DNA from: an uncultured Eubacteriales bacterium
Lineage (GTDB): Bacteria; Bacillota; Clostridia; Peptostreptococcales; Anaerovoracaceae
NCBI GenBank assembly: GCA_902790905.1
Contig: CADATO010000004.1
Coordinates: forward strand, 18,594-82,593
Direction: 5' to 3'
Length of the DNA: 64,000 bases
Each line of letters begins with the position of its first letter. The stretch's first letter is position 1. The translations under genes and the position numbers were made by a program. Shown here in pieces: positions 43,959-52,800 of the stretch. The notes beneath the pieces are model-generated. The model made no database searches and was not told the DNA's origin. It saw only the letters and a list, made by a program, of their open reading frames with translations.

Positions 43959-44915
43959 ATGCTTTTGAAACAACTGATGGAAGCATATGAATTACTTGAC
44001 AGACCAGATGCGTCCGGGGAAATGGTTAAGGAATACCTGCAAAGTATCCAGCCTAGGGCAGATGTAACAACATATGTGCTGGAAGGCAGGCATGGAACTA
44101 CGGACATGCTGAAAGTAGTGATTCCTGGCAAAAATGGAAAACGCGCGGGTGGTACAGCTCCTACAATTGGCTTGATTGGCCGACTTGGAGGAATGGGTGC
44201 AAGACCTGAGGCGGTTGGAATGGTGTCAGACGCAGACGGGGCATGGATCGTAACAGCTATCGCAGCGAAACTGCTGGATATGGCGAATAAAGGGGATTAT
44301 CTGGAGGGAGATGTAATGATATCAACGCATCTCTGCCCCAATGCTCCGACAAGTCCGCATAAACCTGTTGCGTTCATGGGTTCTCCAGTATCTACCGCGC
44401 AGCTCAATAAAGAGGAAGTCAGCGATGAGATGGATGCAATTCTGACCGTTGACAGCACAAGAGCTAACCGGTATGTAAACCATAGAGGGTTTGCTATCAC
44501 GCCAACTATCAAGGAGGGGTGGATTCTGCGGATCAGCGAAGATCTTCTCGATATTGTGCAGAATGCAACCGGAGAGATGCCGTATGTGATGCCTATCACA
44601 ACGCAGGATCTTACACCATATGGAAATGGAACATTCCATATTAACAGTATCATTCAGCCTAGTACGGCAACAAAGTGTCCGGTTGTCGGTGTTGCCACTA
44701 CAGCAGCCGTTCCTGTAGCTGGTTGTGCGACAGGTGTCAATCCGATCTTCGATCTTGAAGCAGCAGCCCGTTTTATGATCGAGGTCTGCATTGCCTTTAC
44801 AAAAGGAGTTTGTTCGTTCTACGATCCGGATGAATTCGATGAGCTTCAGGAACGTTATGGAACTATGTCGCATTTGCAGACATTTGGAAGCAAGGGGCCT
44901 GTTGATGACAGATAG
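43959..44915 (+). CDS. DUF1177 family protein
   Basis: A 318-residue protein of the DUF1177 family, whose function I do not know. Conserved stretches are GTAPTIGLIGRLGGMGARPE, VSDADGAW, DVMISTHLCPNAP, AFMGSPV, MDAILTVDSTRANR, RGFAITPTIKEG and TTQDLTPYGNGTFHINS. Clustered His, Asp and Glu residues (THLCP, SDADG, VDSTRAN) look like a metal or hydrolase site related in style to M20/M42 peptidase folds. It lies between the NCS1 permease and an M29-like peptidase. ATG at 43959 is favoured by AAGGT 8 bp upstream. Confidence 0.85.
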   Translation: MLLKQLMEAYELLDRPDASGEMVKEYLQSIQPRADVTTYVLEGRHGTTDMLKVVIPGKNGKRAGGTAPTIGLIGRLGGMGARPEAVGMVSDADGAWIVTAIAAKLLDMANKGDYLEGDVMISTHLCPNAPTSPHKPVAFMGSPVSTAQLNKEEVSDEMDAILTVDSTRANRYVNHRGFAITPTIKEGWILRISEDLLDIVQNATGEMPYVMPITTQDLTPYGNGTFHINSIIQPSTATKCPVVGVATTAAVPVAGCATGVNPIFDLEAAARFMIEVCIAFTKGVCSFYDPDEFDELQERYGTMSHLQTFGSKGPVDDR

Positions 44916-44951
44916 CCTAAAATAGGAGAAATCAATCATATTGGAGGGATC

Positions 44952-45893
44952 ATGGAATTCAAAGAAAGTGCATTGATGTGTTTGTCCAGGAATATGGGCC
45001 TCAAGAGCGGAGAATCGGTTTTGATCCTGACAGATGATACGCGCAAGAATATCGGAACAGTTTTGTATGAAGCCGCAGAAGAATTACAAGCGAATGCGAT
45101 GTTAATGTGCATGCAGCCGGCAGAGGTTTCGGGAACGGAACCCCCGGCTGCGGTGTCGGCAGCCATGAAGGCTGCCGACATTGTCATCTGTGCGACCAAA
45201 GAATCCATTTCTCATACGTACGCTCGGGTTGAGGCTGTGAAGGCTGGCGCTCGAATTGCTATGATGGGTGGCATCACTGAAGAAATGTTCTGTGAAGGAG
45301 CTATTACAGCGGATTATGGGAAAGTAAAAGATTTAACGTTAAAGCTCTGCAAAGAACTTGATGAAGCAAAAACGGCAGAGATTCGGAAAGAGGGCTACAG
45401 CCTCACGCTGGATCTTACAGGAAGAAGGTCCGTTCCAAGCACGGGTGTCTATGAAGAGCCTGGAACGGCAGGTAATCTGCCAAGTGGGGAGGCCTATATC
45501 GCACCACTTGAAACAAAAACAGAAGGATGTATGAAGATTGATGCATCTATGGTTGGCGTTGGTCTTTTGCAGGAACCGTTGATTGTGGAAATCCATGATG
45601 GCAGGCTGCAGAAAATCACTGGGGCAGATGCCGAAAAACTGGACATTCTGTTGAAAAGACCAGAAAACGGGGTTGTCTGCGAACTTGGAATAGGAACGAA
45701 TGATGCAGCAATTCTGCGCGGTATTATTCTGGAGGACGAAAAAATATACGGAACGATTCATATCGCATTTGGGTCCAATATTTCATTTGGCGGTGTCAAT
45801 AAAGCAGATTGTCATATGGATGGCGTTATTCTGAAACCGGATCTTTATCTGGATGGCCGGCTTGTTATGGAGAAAGGCGTCTACCTCGGATAA
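44952..45893 (+). CDS. M29-like aminopeptidase family protein
   Basis: A 313-residue protein with the metal-ligand pattern of M29 (thermophilic aminopeptidase) enzymes: NLPSGEAY near residue 174, ENGVVCELGIGTN near 233, IHIAFGSN near 267 and HMDGVILKPDLYLDG near 288. It is shorter than the usual 370-410 residues, the missing part being in the N-terminal half. It could act as a peptidase or as a ring or amide hydrolase adapted to the locus. TTGGAGGG precedes the ATG. Confidence 0.8.
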   Translation: MEFKESALMCLSRNMGLKSGESVLILTDDTRKNIGTVLYEAAEELQANAMLMCMQPAEVSGTEPPAAVSAAMKAADIVICATKESISHTYARVEAVKAGARIAMMGGITEEMFCEGAITADYGKVKDLTLKLCKELDEAKTAEIRKEGYSLTLDLTGRRSVPSTGVYEEPGTAGNLPSGEAYIAPLETKTEGCMKIDASMVGVGLLQEPLIVEIHDGRLQKITGADAEKLDILLKRPENGVVCELGIGTNDAAILRGIILEDEKIYGTIHIAFGSNISFGGVNKADCHMDGVILKPDLYLDGRLVMEKGVYLG

Positions 45894-45946
45894 GCGGTTT
45901 TGTTTTTACGTATGTGGTATTGTTTCATGGAAATGGAGTGTGCCAG

Positions 45947-46603
45947 GTGTATAAAGTAGGTTTGATTCGTGTTGTTACACAGCAACCTCCGCTTTTGGAA
46001 GCGCATGCTGATATCTTGAAGAAAGCATATCCTATGCTGGATATTACAAGCAGGTGTATCGAAGGTCAGAGTGATGGTGTGCATGATAAGGAATCTGAAA
46101 ATCTGGCTATTCCTAAGATTATCTCGCTTGCCAGACAGTTCTATGAGGACGGTATGGAGGCAGTAATCATCAGTTGTGCGGGCGATCCTGCTCTCGATGT
46201 ACTTCGCGCAGATCTGCCCATTCCGGTTATTGGAGCGGGACGCTCCTGTGCGAGCGCGGCGGCTGGTAGTAAGGGGCTGATTGGCGTCATCGGGATAACT
46301 GAAGGTGCACCGCCGGCTTTTCGGGAGATACTGGGCGATCGCATTGTAGATGATACGCTGCCGGAAGGCGTCATCTGTACTCTTGACCTTTTGACAGAGA
46401 AGGGGCGTCAGAGTGTTCTGGCGCGTGCCATGTCACAGAAACAGATGGGGGCAGAGGCAATCGCATTTGCTTGTACTGGTCTTTCGACGATAGGCATCGC
46501 ACCTTATATTGAGGAATCAGTGGGGGTTCCGGTTTTTGATGCTGTGCTCTGTGAAGGGGCTTTTGCTTGCCTTGCTCTTTCGAATCATGTTTATAAAGAA
46601 TAA
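45947..46603 (+). CDS. Asp/Glu/hydantoin racemase family protein
   Basis: A 218-residue protein of the Asp/Glu/hydantoin racemase superfamily. The two catalytic cysteines are in IISCAGDPALDVL near residue 65 and AFACTGLSTIG near 172, placed as in hydantoin racemase and AroM-type proteins. The start is GTG 45947 (YKVGLIRVVT) with GGAG 9 bp upstream. With the carbamoyl hydrolase and NCS1 permease it suggests racemisation of a chiral substrate so that both forms can be used. Confidence 0.83.
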   Translation: MYKVGLIRVVTQQPPLLEAHADILKKAYPMLDITSRCIEGQSDGVHDKESENLAIPKIISLARQFYEDGMEAVIISCAGDPALDVLRADLPIPVIGAGRSCASAAAGSKGLIGVIGITEGAPPAFREILGDRIVDDTLPEGVICTLDLLTEKGRQSVLARAMSQKQMGAEAIAFACTGLSTIGIAPYIEESVGVPVFDAVLCEGAFACLALSNHVYKE

Positions 46604-46616
46604 AGAGGGGGTTTCG

Positions 46617-47720
46617 ATGACATCCATAAAGTTCATTTGTTCAGACTGTGGAGCTGAGGTTTCGGCTGCAACTCGTTATCCCAAATGCCGTTGCGGTGGG
46701 CTTTGGAGTTTAGCTGCAGCGAATACTCCATTTAACCCAGAAGACATTGACCGGGATGAATGGAGTATTTTTCGGTATCGGAAACATATGGCGCTTCTTG
46801 ATGACGCCTGGAGAGATATTACACTGGGGGAGGGAATGACCCCAGTGATTCGTTTTGATACGCATGTTCTTCTTAAAATGGATTACTTGATGCCAACGCT
46901 TTCTTATAAGGATCGCGGTGCAGCAGTGCTGGTTGCTCATTGCAAGTCTATTGGGGTGGATCGAGTTGCTCAGGACAGTAGTGGCAATGCAGGCAATAGC
47001 GTTGCTGCATACTGTGGCAGAGCCGGTATTAAGTGTGATATCTTTGTGCCGGAAGGCACAAGCCCTAAAAAAATAGACATGATAAAAGCACACGGTGCAT
47101 CAGTACACGTTATTTCCGGCTCCAGAGACCATTGCGCTGACGTTTGCCGTGAGTTCGTTGAGCAAGAGGGTGTTTACTATGCCAACCACGTCTACAATCC
47201 GCTTTTCTATGAGGGGACTAAGACGTATATCTATGAAGTGTATGAACAGTGTGGGCGGATTCCACACAATTTGTTTATTCCTGTTGGCAACGGAACACTC
47301 TTCATTGGTGTTGTTCATGCGCTGGAGGAAATGCTGTCGGTTGGTCTTATCAAGGAGATGCCGCAGATATTTGCTTTGCAAAGCGAACGGTGTATGCCTT
47401 TGAAGCAAGCATATCAGAAAGGCATGACAAAACCTGCGGAAGTGATTGTATCACCGACGCTTGCTGAAGGCATTGCGGTTGGGCAGCCGATGCGCGGAAA
47501 GGAAATCCTTGCGTTGGCGGCCCGCCATGGAGTTCGATTTCTAAGTGTTCCAGAAGATAAAATCCTTCCCGCAAGGGCTCTGCTTGCCGCTAAAGGTATT
47601 TATTGCGAGCATACGACAGCTGCGACTTATGCTGCTTATTTAGCATATTGCGAGGAAAATGGTCCGTTGGAAGATACTTTGATCACAATGTGTGGGGCGG
47701 GTCTGAAATCCGACCATTAG
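46617..47720 (+). CDS. Threonine-synthase-like PLP enzyme with zinc ribbon
   Basis: A 367-residue fold-type II PLP enzyme. It opens with a small zinc ribbon, CSDCGAEV and KCRCGG, as in many clostridial and archaeal threonine synthases. The PLP lysine is in LSYKDRGAAVL near residue 98, SSGNAGNSVAAY binds phosphate, and PVGNGTLFIG is the later glycine loop. Reactions in this family include threonine synthesis and ammonia-lyase steps. In this locus a degradative beta-elimination of the released amino acid is plausible. It overlaps the convergent pucR gene by 4 bp. Confidence 0.83.
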   Translation: MTSIKFICSDCGAEVSAATRYPKCRCGGLWSLAAANTPFNPEDIDRDEWSIFRYRKHMALLDDAWRDITLGEGMTPVIRFDTHVLLKMDYLMPTLSYKDRGAAVLVAHCKSIGVDRVAQDSSGNAGNSVAAYCGRAGIKCDIFVPEGTSPKKIDMIKAHGASVHVISGSRDHCADVCREFVEQEGVYYANHVYNPLFYEGTKTYIYEVYEQCGRIPHNLFIPVGNGTLFIGVVHALEEMLSVGLIKEMPQIFALQSERCMPLKQAYQKGMTKPAEVIVSPTLAEGIAVGQPMRGKEILALAARHGVRFLSVPEDKILPARALLAAKGIYCEHTTAATYAAYLAYCEENGPLEDTLITMCGAGLKSDH

Positions 47721-49339
47721 TTAGTCTTTGGTGCAGTTCCAGCACCGGATTGATGCATGATGAATGGCCGCATGCGCAGTGCCAGTGCCAGATCGGTAAG
47801 CTCTTTGCTGCGAGAAAGATTGCGCCCGGTGAGTTGCTCTATTATCTGTATCCGGTGCAGAAGTGTGTTGCGATGAAGGTATAGAGCATCTGCTGTTTTT
47901 GTGCGGACCCCCATGTTGTCGATCAACACTTCCAAGGTGTGTAGTAAATCAGTGCTATTGCGCTTATCATATTGCTCAAGAGAAGTAAGGGCGGCATCAC
48001 AGAATTGAATCAAGTATTGATTGTTCTGGCTGTGAAGAAGTGCCTGCTCCAGTTTTGCATCTTCCAAGAAGATGATATTGCGGTTTTGGGGATTAATGCG
48101 CTCAATTTGGATAGCGTCTTGTGCATCATTATAGGCATCTCCCAAAGCCAGATAACTATTGACGGTTGAAACCACACCAGCGGTAAGGGTGATTCCGTAT
48201 TTCCTGTGTATTCTGTCCTGCAGTTCTCCCAAAGAGGCCGTTAGGTGGTCTCTTTTTATGCGGGAGGGAATAAGGCAAGAAAAAGTATCGCTTGTGGAAA
48301 TGCATTTACTGGACAGCTCGATCATAATCATGAATTCGATGTCTTTTTTGATTTGCAGGATTTCAATTTCCTCTCGGGAACTTGAAAAAGTTTCAAAATC
48401 CCGTATATCCAGTACGGCTAGTGTGAAGGGTGGCGCCAGCCAGCCCAGCAAACCTGCACGTCCCTTTGCCTCTTCTTCCGTTTTTACGTTTTTCAATATG
48501 AGATCCAGAAAAAGATTTCTGCTGATTTGTTGAACATGCTCTTCAAGCATTTCGTGTTTGGAATACTCCAAGGCAACAGAAGTCGCCGCATGATCAATCA
48601 GAATCAACTGCATTTCATTCAAAGCAGGACTGGTATGGATGGTTATTATGTAGGCGCAGATTTTTCCTTTTAAACGAACAGCCCGGTAATGCGCATAATG
48701 TGTTGCAGTATCGGTTCTGCTGAGTTCCAGAATGCCACCTCCCACCGGCGCATTCATAGAAAGCATTGCATTCACTTGATCTGCAGACATGTCCATTGCT
48801 GTTTGAGCAATCGGGTTTCCTGTCTGGTCAATAATAAATACAGGCATATTCAGTAAATCGCTGACCATTTTTGTGAGATCCTGAATGTTACCGCCTTGCA
48901 ATTCCAAATCAGAAAACTGATCGTGGATTTTCAAAGAATACTCCAGGAGAAGGCTCTGATGATTGACCATTGTCTTCATGAGAGGAGTCGTCAGTTCAAC
49001 GAACGGCATATCGGTAGGGATTTCCAATAGCGGCATTTTCAGATCATCTGCCAGCTGAATCACTTCGTCTTTGATTGGACCAAGAAATTTCGTTTTGATA
49101 GCAAGGCCAGCAGCATCTGCATCATGCATGGAGCGAATCAACTCTTGCAGTGCTTGCTGGTTTTTCATTGCATAACCGGTCGTAATGACTAATATGCCAC
49201 GTCGCACCCAAAGAGAATAATTCGGTACCTCCATCGCATCTATGTAGATGATTGGACGATCAAGACCTTTACTGCCTGCTATCAGGCGGCACTTATTAAA
49301 TCCTTCTAGAGAGATGGCGTCTTTAACAGTAATACTCAT
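47717..49339 (-). CDS. PucR-family transcriptional regulator
   Basis: A 540-residue regulator. Residues about 1-125 form the PucR N-terminal sensor (VKDAISLEGFNKCRLIAGSKGL, GILVITTGYAMK). A central GGDEF-like CdaR region follows, and the C-terminal helix-turn-helix contains LIDNMGVRTKTADALYLHRNTLLHRIQIIEQLTG-type sequence cut here to its core NTLLHRI. PucR proteins activate purine or other nitrogen-catabolism genes in answer to an intermediate. It faces the catabolic genes tail to tail and is the only regulator of the locus. Confidence 0.9.
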   Translation of the reverse strand: MSITVKDAISLEGFNKCRLIAGSKGLDRPIIYIDAMEVPNYSLWVRRGILVITTGYAMKNQQALQELIRSMHDADAAGLAIKTKFLGPIKDEVIQLADDLKMPLLEIPTDMPFVELTTPLMKTMVNHQSLLLEYSLKIHDQFSDLELQGGNIQDLTKMVSDLLNMPVFIIDQTGNPIAQTAMDMSADQVNAMLSMNAPVGGGILELSRTDTATHYAHYRAVRLKGKICAYIITIHTSPALNEMQLILIDHAATSVALEYSKHEMLEEHVQQISRNLFLDLILKNVKTEEEAKGRAGLLGWLAPPFTLAVLDIRDFETFSSSREEIEILQIKKDIEFMIMIELSSKCISTSDTFSCLIPSRIKRDHLTASLGELQDRIHRKYGITLTAGVVSTVNSYLALGDAYNDAQDAIQIERINPQNRNIIFLEDAKLEQALLHSQNNQYLIQFCDAALTSLEQYDKRNSTDLLHTLEVLIDNMGVRTKTADALYLHRNTLLHRIQIIEQLTGRNLSRSKELTDLALALRMRPFIMHQSGAGTAPKTN

Positions 49340-49367
49340 TTTCCACCTTACAAACTGTTGGTTTCTC

Positions 49368-49379
49368 CGTTTCTAAACG
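49368..49379. promoter_or_regulatory. Candidate PucR site upstream of pucR
   Basis: CGTTTCTAAACG is a perfect dyad 29 bp upstream of the pucR start, sharing TTTCTAA with the dyad at 41635-41654 before the first catabolic gene. This points to self-regulation plus control of the operon. Confidence 0.4.
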
Positions 49380-49542
49380 AAGTAATCGTTGCTTCTTTTT
49401 TATTATATGGTTAGGCTATTTATTTGTAAATGAATCCACTTGGGCTGTTCGGCGCAAACGTATGATTCCATTGAAAGTCATTGGGTTTGCCGATATAATA
49501 ACTATATGTATGCGTTGATCGACTAGAGGGAGGCATGCTTCC

Positions 49543-50151
49543 ATGTATATCATCAGCGGATGTTTGCTGGGGATCCCCTGCAAGTACAATGGCGGCAGCA
49601 ACGACTGCCAGTGGGTGAAAGATTTTGCGGCGGCGCACGACCACGTCGTGGTGTGCCCGGAGACGGCGGGAGGCCTGCCGGTGCCGAGGCATCCGGCGGA
49701 ACAGGTCTGGATGCCGCTCGACTGGAAGGCGATGGCTGCCAGTGCCAAACCGTCCGGCATCGCCGGCGCGGACGCTGACGGACCAGCCCCGGACCGCGAT
49801 TCTCCCGAACGGGAAGAGGTGCTCTGCATCATCGACCGCGAGGGCAAGGATCTCACGGAGGCGTTCCTAAGAGGCTCGATGGCGTGCCTCGAACAGGTCC
49901 TGCTCGAGGCCGAAAAGAGAAAGTTCGAGACGATGAGCTTAAGCCCGACCAACATGGCGGACGGCATCATCGAAGGGGCGATCCTGAAGGCGCACAGCCC
50001 GTCCTGCGGGAGCGGGAAGATCTATGACGGGACATTCACCCATACGCTGACGGCCGGCGACGGCGTCTTCGCAGCGCTGCTGAAAGCGCACGGGATCCCT
50101 GTCTACACAGAAGAAGACGGTAACCATTTCGGATACGAAGAGGAGAAATAA
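49543..50151 (+). CDS. DUF523 family protein with insertion
   Basis: A 202-residue DUF523 protein of unknown function. Family motifs are SGCLLGIPCKYNGGSN at the start, VVCPETAGGLPVPR, LKAHSPSCGSGKIYDG and the C-terminal GIPVYTEED. The conserved cysteines (GCLLGIPC, CPE, SPSCG) suggest metal or sulfur chemistry. A low-complexity insert of about 30 residues (residues 66-90, Ala/Asp/Pro/Gly-rich) replaces the usual short linker and may be variable between strains. The stop abuts the argS start. Confidence 0.87.
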   Translation: MYIISGCLLGIPCKYNGGSNDCQWVKDFAAAHDHVVVCPETAGGLPVPRHPAEQVWMPLDWKAMAASAKPSGIAGADADGPAPDRDSPEREEVLCIIDREGKDLTEAFLRGSMACLEQVLLEAEKRKFETMSLSPTNMADGIIEGAILKAHSPSCGSGKIYDGTFTHTLTAGDGVFAALLKAHGIPVYTEEDGNHFGYEEEK

Positions 50152-51888
50152 ATGATCGACTACAAAGAGAAAACCGCAGATCAGCTGGTTGCGGCCGGCG
50201 TTGAACTGACCAAAGATGAACTGATGGACCTGATCGAAGTTCCGCAGGATGAGAGCATGGGCGATTACGCGCTGCCGTGCTTCCGCCTGGCGAAGGTTCT
50301 GAGAAAGGCGCCGCCGATGATCGCAGCGGACATCGCAGAAAAGCTGAACGCCAGCGTGGAGAGCGATTACGAGAGCATCATCGACAAAGTCGTGCAGGTC
50401 AACGCCTACGTCAACGTGTTCCTGAGCCGCGCCAAGATGGCTTCGGACGTGGTGGACGAAGTGCTGGCAAAGAAGGATGATTTCGGGAAGAGTGACATCG
50501 GTGGCCATAAAACTGTTATTGTCGAGTACAGCTCGCCCAACATCGCCAAGCCGTTCCACATCGGACACATCCGCAGCACCGTCATCGGCAACGCGATCTA
50601 CAAGATCTACGACGCACTTGGCTACGACACGATCCGCATCAACCACCTCGGCGATTACGGGACGCAGTTCGGCAAGATGATCTGCGCCTACCGCCACTGG
50701 GGCAACGAGGAAGACGTCAAGCGCGAGCCGATCAAGACGCTCCTCAGTTACTACACGAAGTTCCATGAAGAGGCGGAGAAGGATCCGTCGCTGGACGACG
50801 AAGCCCGTGCGATCTTTGCCAAGCTCGAGAACGGCGGCGAGGAAGAGGTCAGGCTGTGGCAGTGGTTCCGCGAGGAATCGCTCAAGGAGTTCAGCCGCGT
50901 CTACAAGATGCTCGGCATCGAGTTCGACAGCTACAACGGCGAGAGTTTCTACTCCGACAAGATGGAAAGATTCGTCAAGGAAATGGAAGACAAGGGCCTG
51001 CTCGAAGAGTCCGAAGGCGCCCAGATCGTCCGCCTCGACGACTACGATATGCCGCCCGCACTGATCAAGAAGAGCGACGGCTCCACGCTGTACATCACCC
51101 GCGACATCGCAGCCGCTGTGTACCGCAAGGAAACCTACAACTTCTACAAGAACATCTACGTCGTCGCCAGCCAGCAGAACCTGCACTTCCAGCAGTGGTT
51201 CCGCGTGCTCGACCTGATGGGCTACGACTGGGCGTACGACTGCGTCCACGTCCCGTTCGGTCTGGTCAGCCTGGCCGGAGGTGTGACGATGTCCACCCGT
51301 AAGGGACAGGTCGTCTTCCTGGAGGACGTCCTTAACCAGTCTGTTGAGAAGACCGCTGAGATCATGCGTGAAAAAGGCGTCGACGAGGAAGTCATCCCCG
51401 AGATCGCACACCAGGTCGGCATCGGCGCGGTCGTCTTCAACGAACTGTCCAACAACCGCATCAAGGACTACGTCTTCGACTGGGACCGTGTGCTCAACTT
51501 CGACGGCGAGACAGGCCCCTACGTCCAGTACACGCATGCGCGTGCGTGCAGCGTCCTGCGCAAGGCGGATCCGGCGGACGTCGAGAAAGCCCTCGCAGGC
51601 GGCATCGATGCATCGAAGATCACCGGCGATAGCGCGTATGATCTCGTGAAGCTGATCTACCGCATGCCGGCCGTCATCGAAGAGGCGGGCAGCAAATACG
51701 AACCGTCCATCGTCACGCGTCACATCATCCAGATCGCGAGCACGTTCAACCGCTTCTACCACGATGAGCACATCCTGGTGGAGGATGCGGACGAGAGAAT
51801 CGCCAAGATCGCGCTGGTCGCAGCGGCGGGACAGGCCATCCGCAACGGCCTGCATCTGCTGGGCATCGAAGCACCCGAGCGCATGTAG
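50152..51888 (+). CDS. argS: Arginine--tRNA ligase
   Basis: A 578-residue class I synthetase. The N-terminal additional domain has DESMGDYALPCFRLAK. HIGH is FHIGHIRSTVIGNAI near residue 142, and the KMSKS equivalent is MSTRKGQ near residue 380, as is usual for ArgRS of this type. The anticodon-binding DALR domain ends in ALVAAAGQAIRNGLHLLGIEAPERM. Length is normal. The gene ends in GCGATTCC, which overlaps its stop codon. Confidence 0.97.
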   Translation: MIDYKEKTADQLVAAGVELTKDELMDLIEVPQDESMGDYALPCFRLAKVLRKAPPMIAADIAEKLNASVESDYESIIDKVVQVNAYVNVFLSRAKMASDVVDEVLAKKDDFGKSDIGGHKTVIVEYSSPNIAKPFHIGHIRSTVIGNAIYKIYDALGYDTIRINHLGDYGTQFGKMICAYRHWGNEEDVKREPIKTLLSYYTKFHEEAEKDPSLDDEARAIFAKLENGGEEEVRLWQWFREESLKEFSRVYKMLGIEFDSYNGESFYSDKMERFVKEMEDKGLLEESEGAQIVRLDDYDMPPALIKKSDGSTLYITRDIAAAVYRKETYNFYKNIYVVASQQNLHFQQWFRVLDLMGYDWAYDCVHVPFGLVSLAGGVTMSTRKGQVVFLEDVLNQSVEKTAEIMREKGVDEEVIPEIAHQVGIGAVVFNELSNNRIKDYVFDWDRVLNFDGETGPYVQYTHARACSVLRKADPADVEKALAGGIDASKITGDSAYDLVKLIYRMPAVIEEAGSKYEPSIVTRHIIQIASTFNRFYHDEHILVEDADERIAKIALVAAAGQAIRNGLHLLGIEAPERM

Positions 51889-51915
51889 CGATTCCACGAC
51901 AAGGAGACATAATTC

Positions 51916-52791
51916 ATGCTGGAAGGCAACATTTACAGACCCCCGAGCGAAGCGTACAGCTTCCTGCTGCAGGTGACCTACGGGTGCGCCCACAACAGCT
52001 GCACGTTCTGCGGGATGTTCAAAGATAAGAAATTCAGAGTCAAGTCCGAAGAGGATGTCATGCAGGATATCGCCGATGCCCGCGCGTATTACTCGCGGGT
52101 GGGGCGGATCTTCCTGTGCGACGGCGATGCGCTGTGCCTTGCGACCGACAAGCTGCTCAAGATCCTCAATACACTCACGGCGACGTTCCCGGAGTGCGAG
52201 CGGATCGGCATCTACGGCTACCCGGGCGACATCCTGAGAAAGTCCGAGGACGAGCTTAGGTCGCTCAAAGAGGCAGGCCTCTCGATCGTCTATATCGGCG
52301 CGGAGTCCGGCAGCGACATGATCCTTAAGCAGATCCACAAGGACGTGACGCGCGCGGAGATCATCGAAGCCGTGCAGAAGGCCGAGCGGTGCGGGCTCAC
52401 GACGTCCGTGACGTTCATCAACGGCCTCGGCGACAGAGAGCACTGGAGAGAGCATGCGGTCGAGACCGGCACCATGATCGGCGAGATGGGGGCGAGCTAT
52501 GTGGCGCTCCTGACGCTGATGCTGGAGCCCGGTGCGCCGCTGGTGGACGATGTGCGCTCCGGCAAGTTCGAGGTGCTGACCGGCGAGGAAGTCGTCGCGG
52601 AAACGCTCCTCATGCTGCAGCACATGGATGTGCCCGCCGAAACGCCGTGCGTCTTCCGCAGCAACCACGCTTCGAACTACGTCTCGCTGCGCGGTGACCT
52701 GCCGAAGGACAAAGACCGGATGATGGACCAGCTCAAGAACGCGCTGGCGCACACCGAACTGCTGAAAGACGAAGCGTTCCGTTTACTGTAA
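51916..52791 (+). CDS. Radical SAM protein
   Basis: A 291-residue radical SAM enzyme of the Elp3/MiaB-like fold. The cluster motif is QVTYGCAHNSCTFCGMF near residue 19 (Cys-x4-Cys-x2-Cys, a spacing slightly longer than the canonical CxxxCxxC). Further marks are GDALCLATDKLLKIL, the GIYGYPGDILRK strand and GAESGSDMILKQIHKD. It lies between argS and a TPR gene; homologues of unknown role are common in Clostridia. AAGGAG ribosome site. Confidence 0.88.
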   Translation: MLEGNIYRPPSEAYSFLLQVTYGCAHNSCTFCGMFKDKKFRVKSEEDVMQDIADARAYYSRVGRIFLCDGDALCLATDKLLKILNTLTATFPECERIGIYGYPGDILRKSEDELRSLKEAGLSIVYIGAESGSDMILKQIHKDVTRAEIIEAVQKAERCGLTTSVTFINGLGDREHWREHAVETGTMIGEMGASYVALLTLMLEPGAPLVDDVRSGKFEVLTGEEVVAETLLMLQHMDVPAETPCVFRSNHASNYVSLRGDLPKDKDRMMDQLKNALAHTELLKDEAFRLL

Positions 52792-52800
52792 GGAATATAT

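Noticed and set aside
41486..49542. A phage or conjugative island
   Set aside because: No integrase, transposase, att-like repeats or tRNA at the ends; only base composition and gene content suggest transfer.
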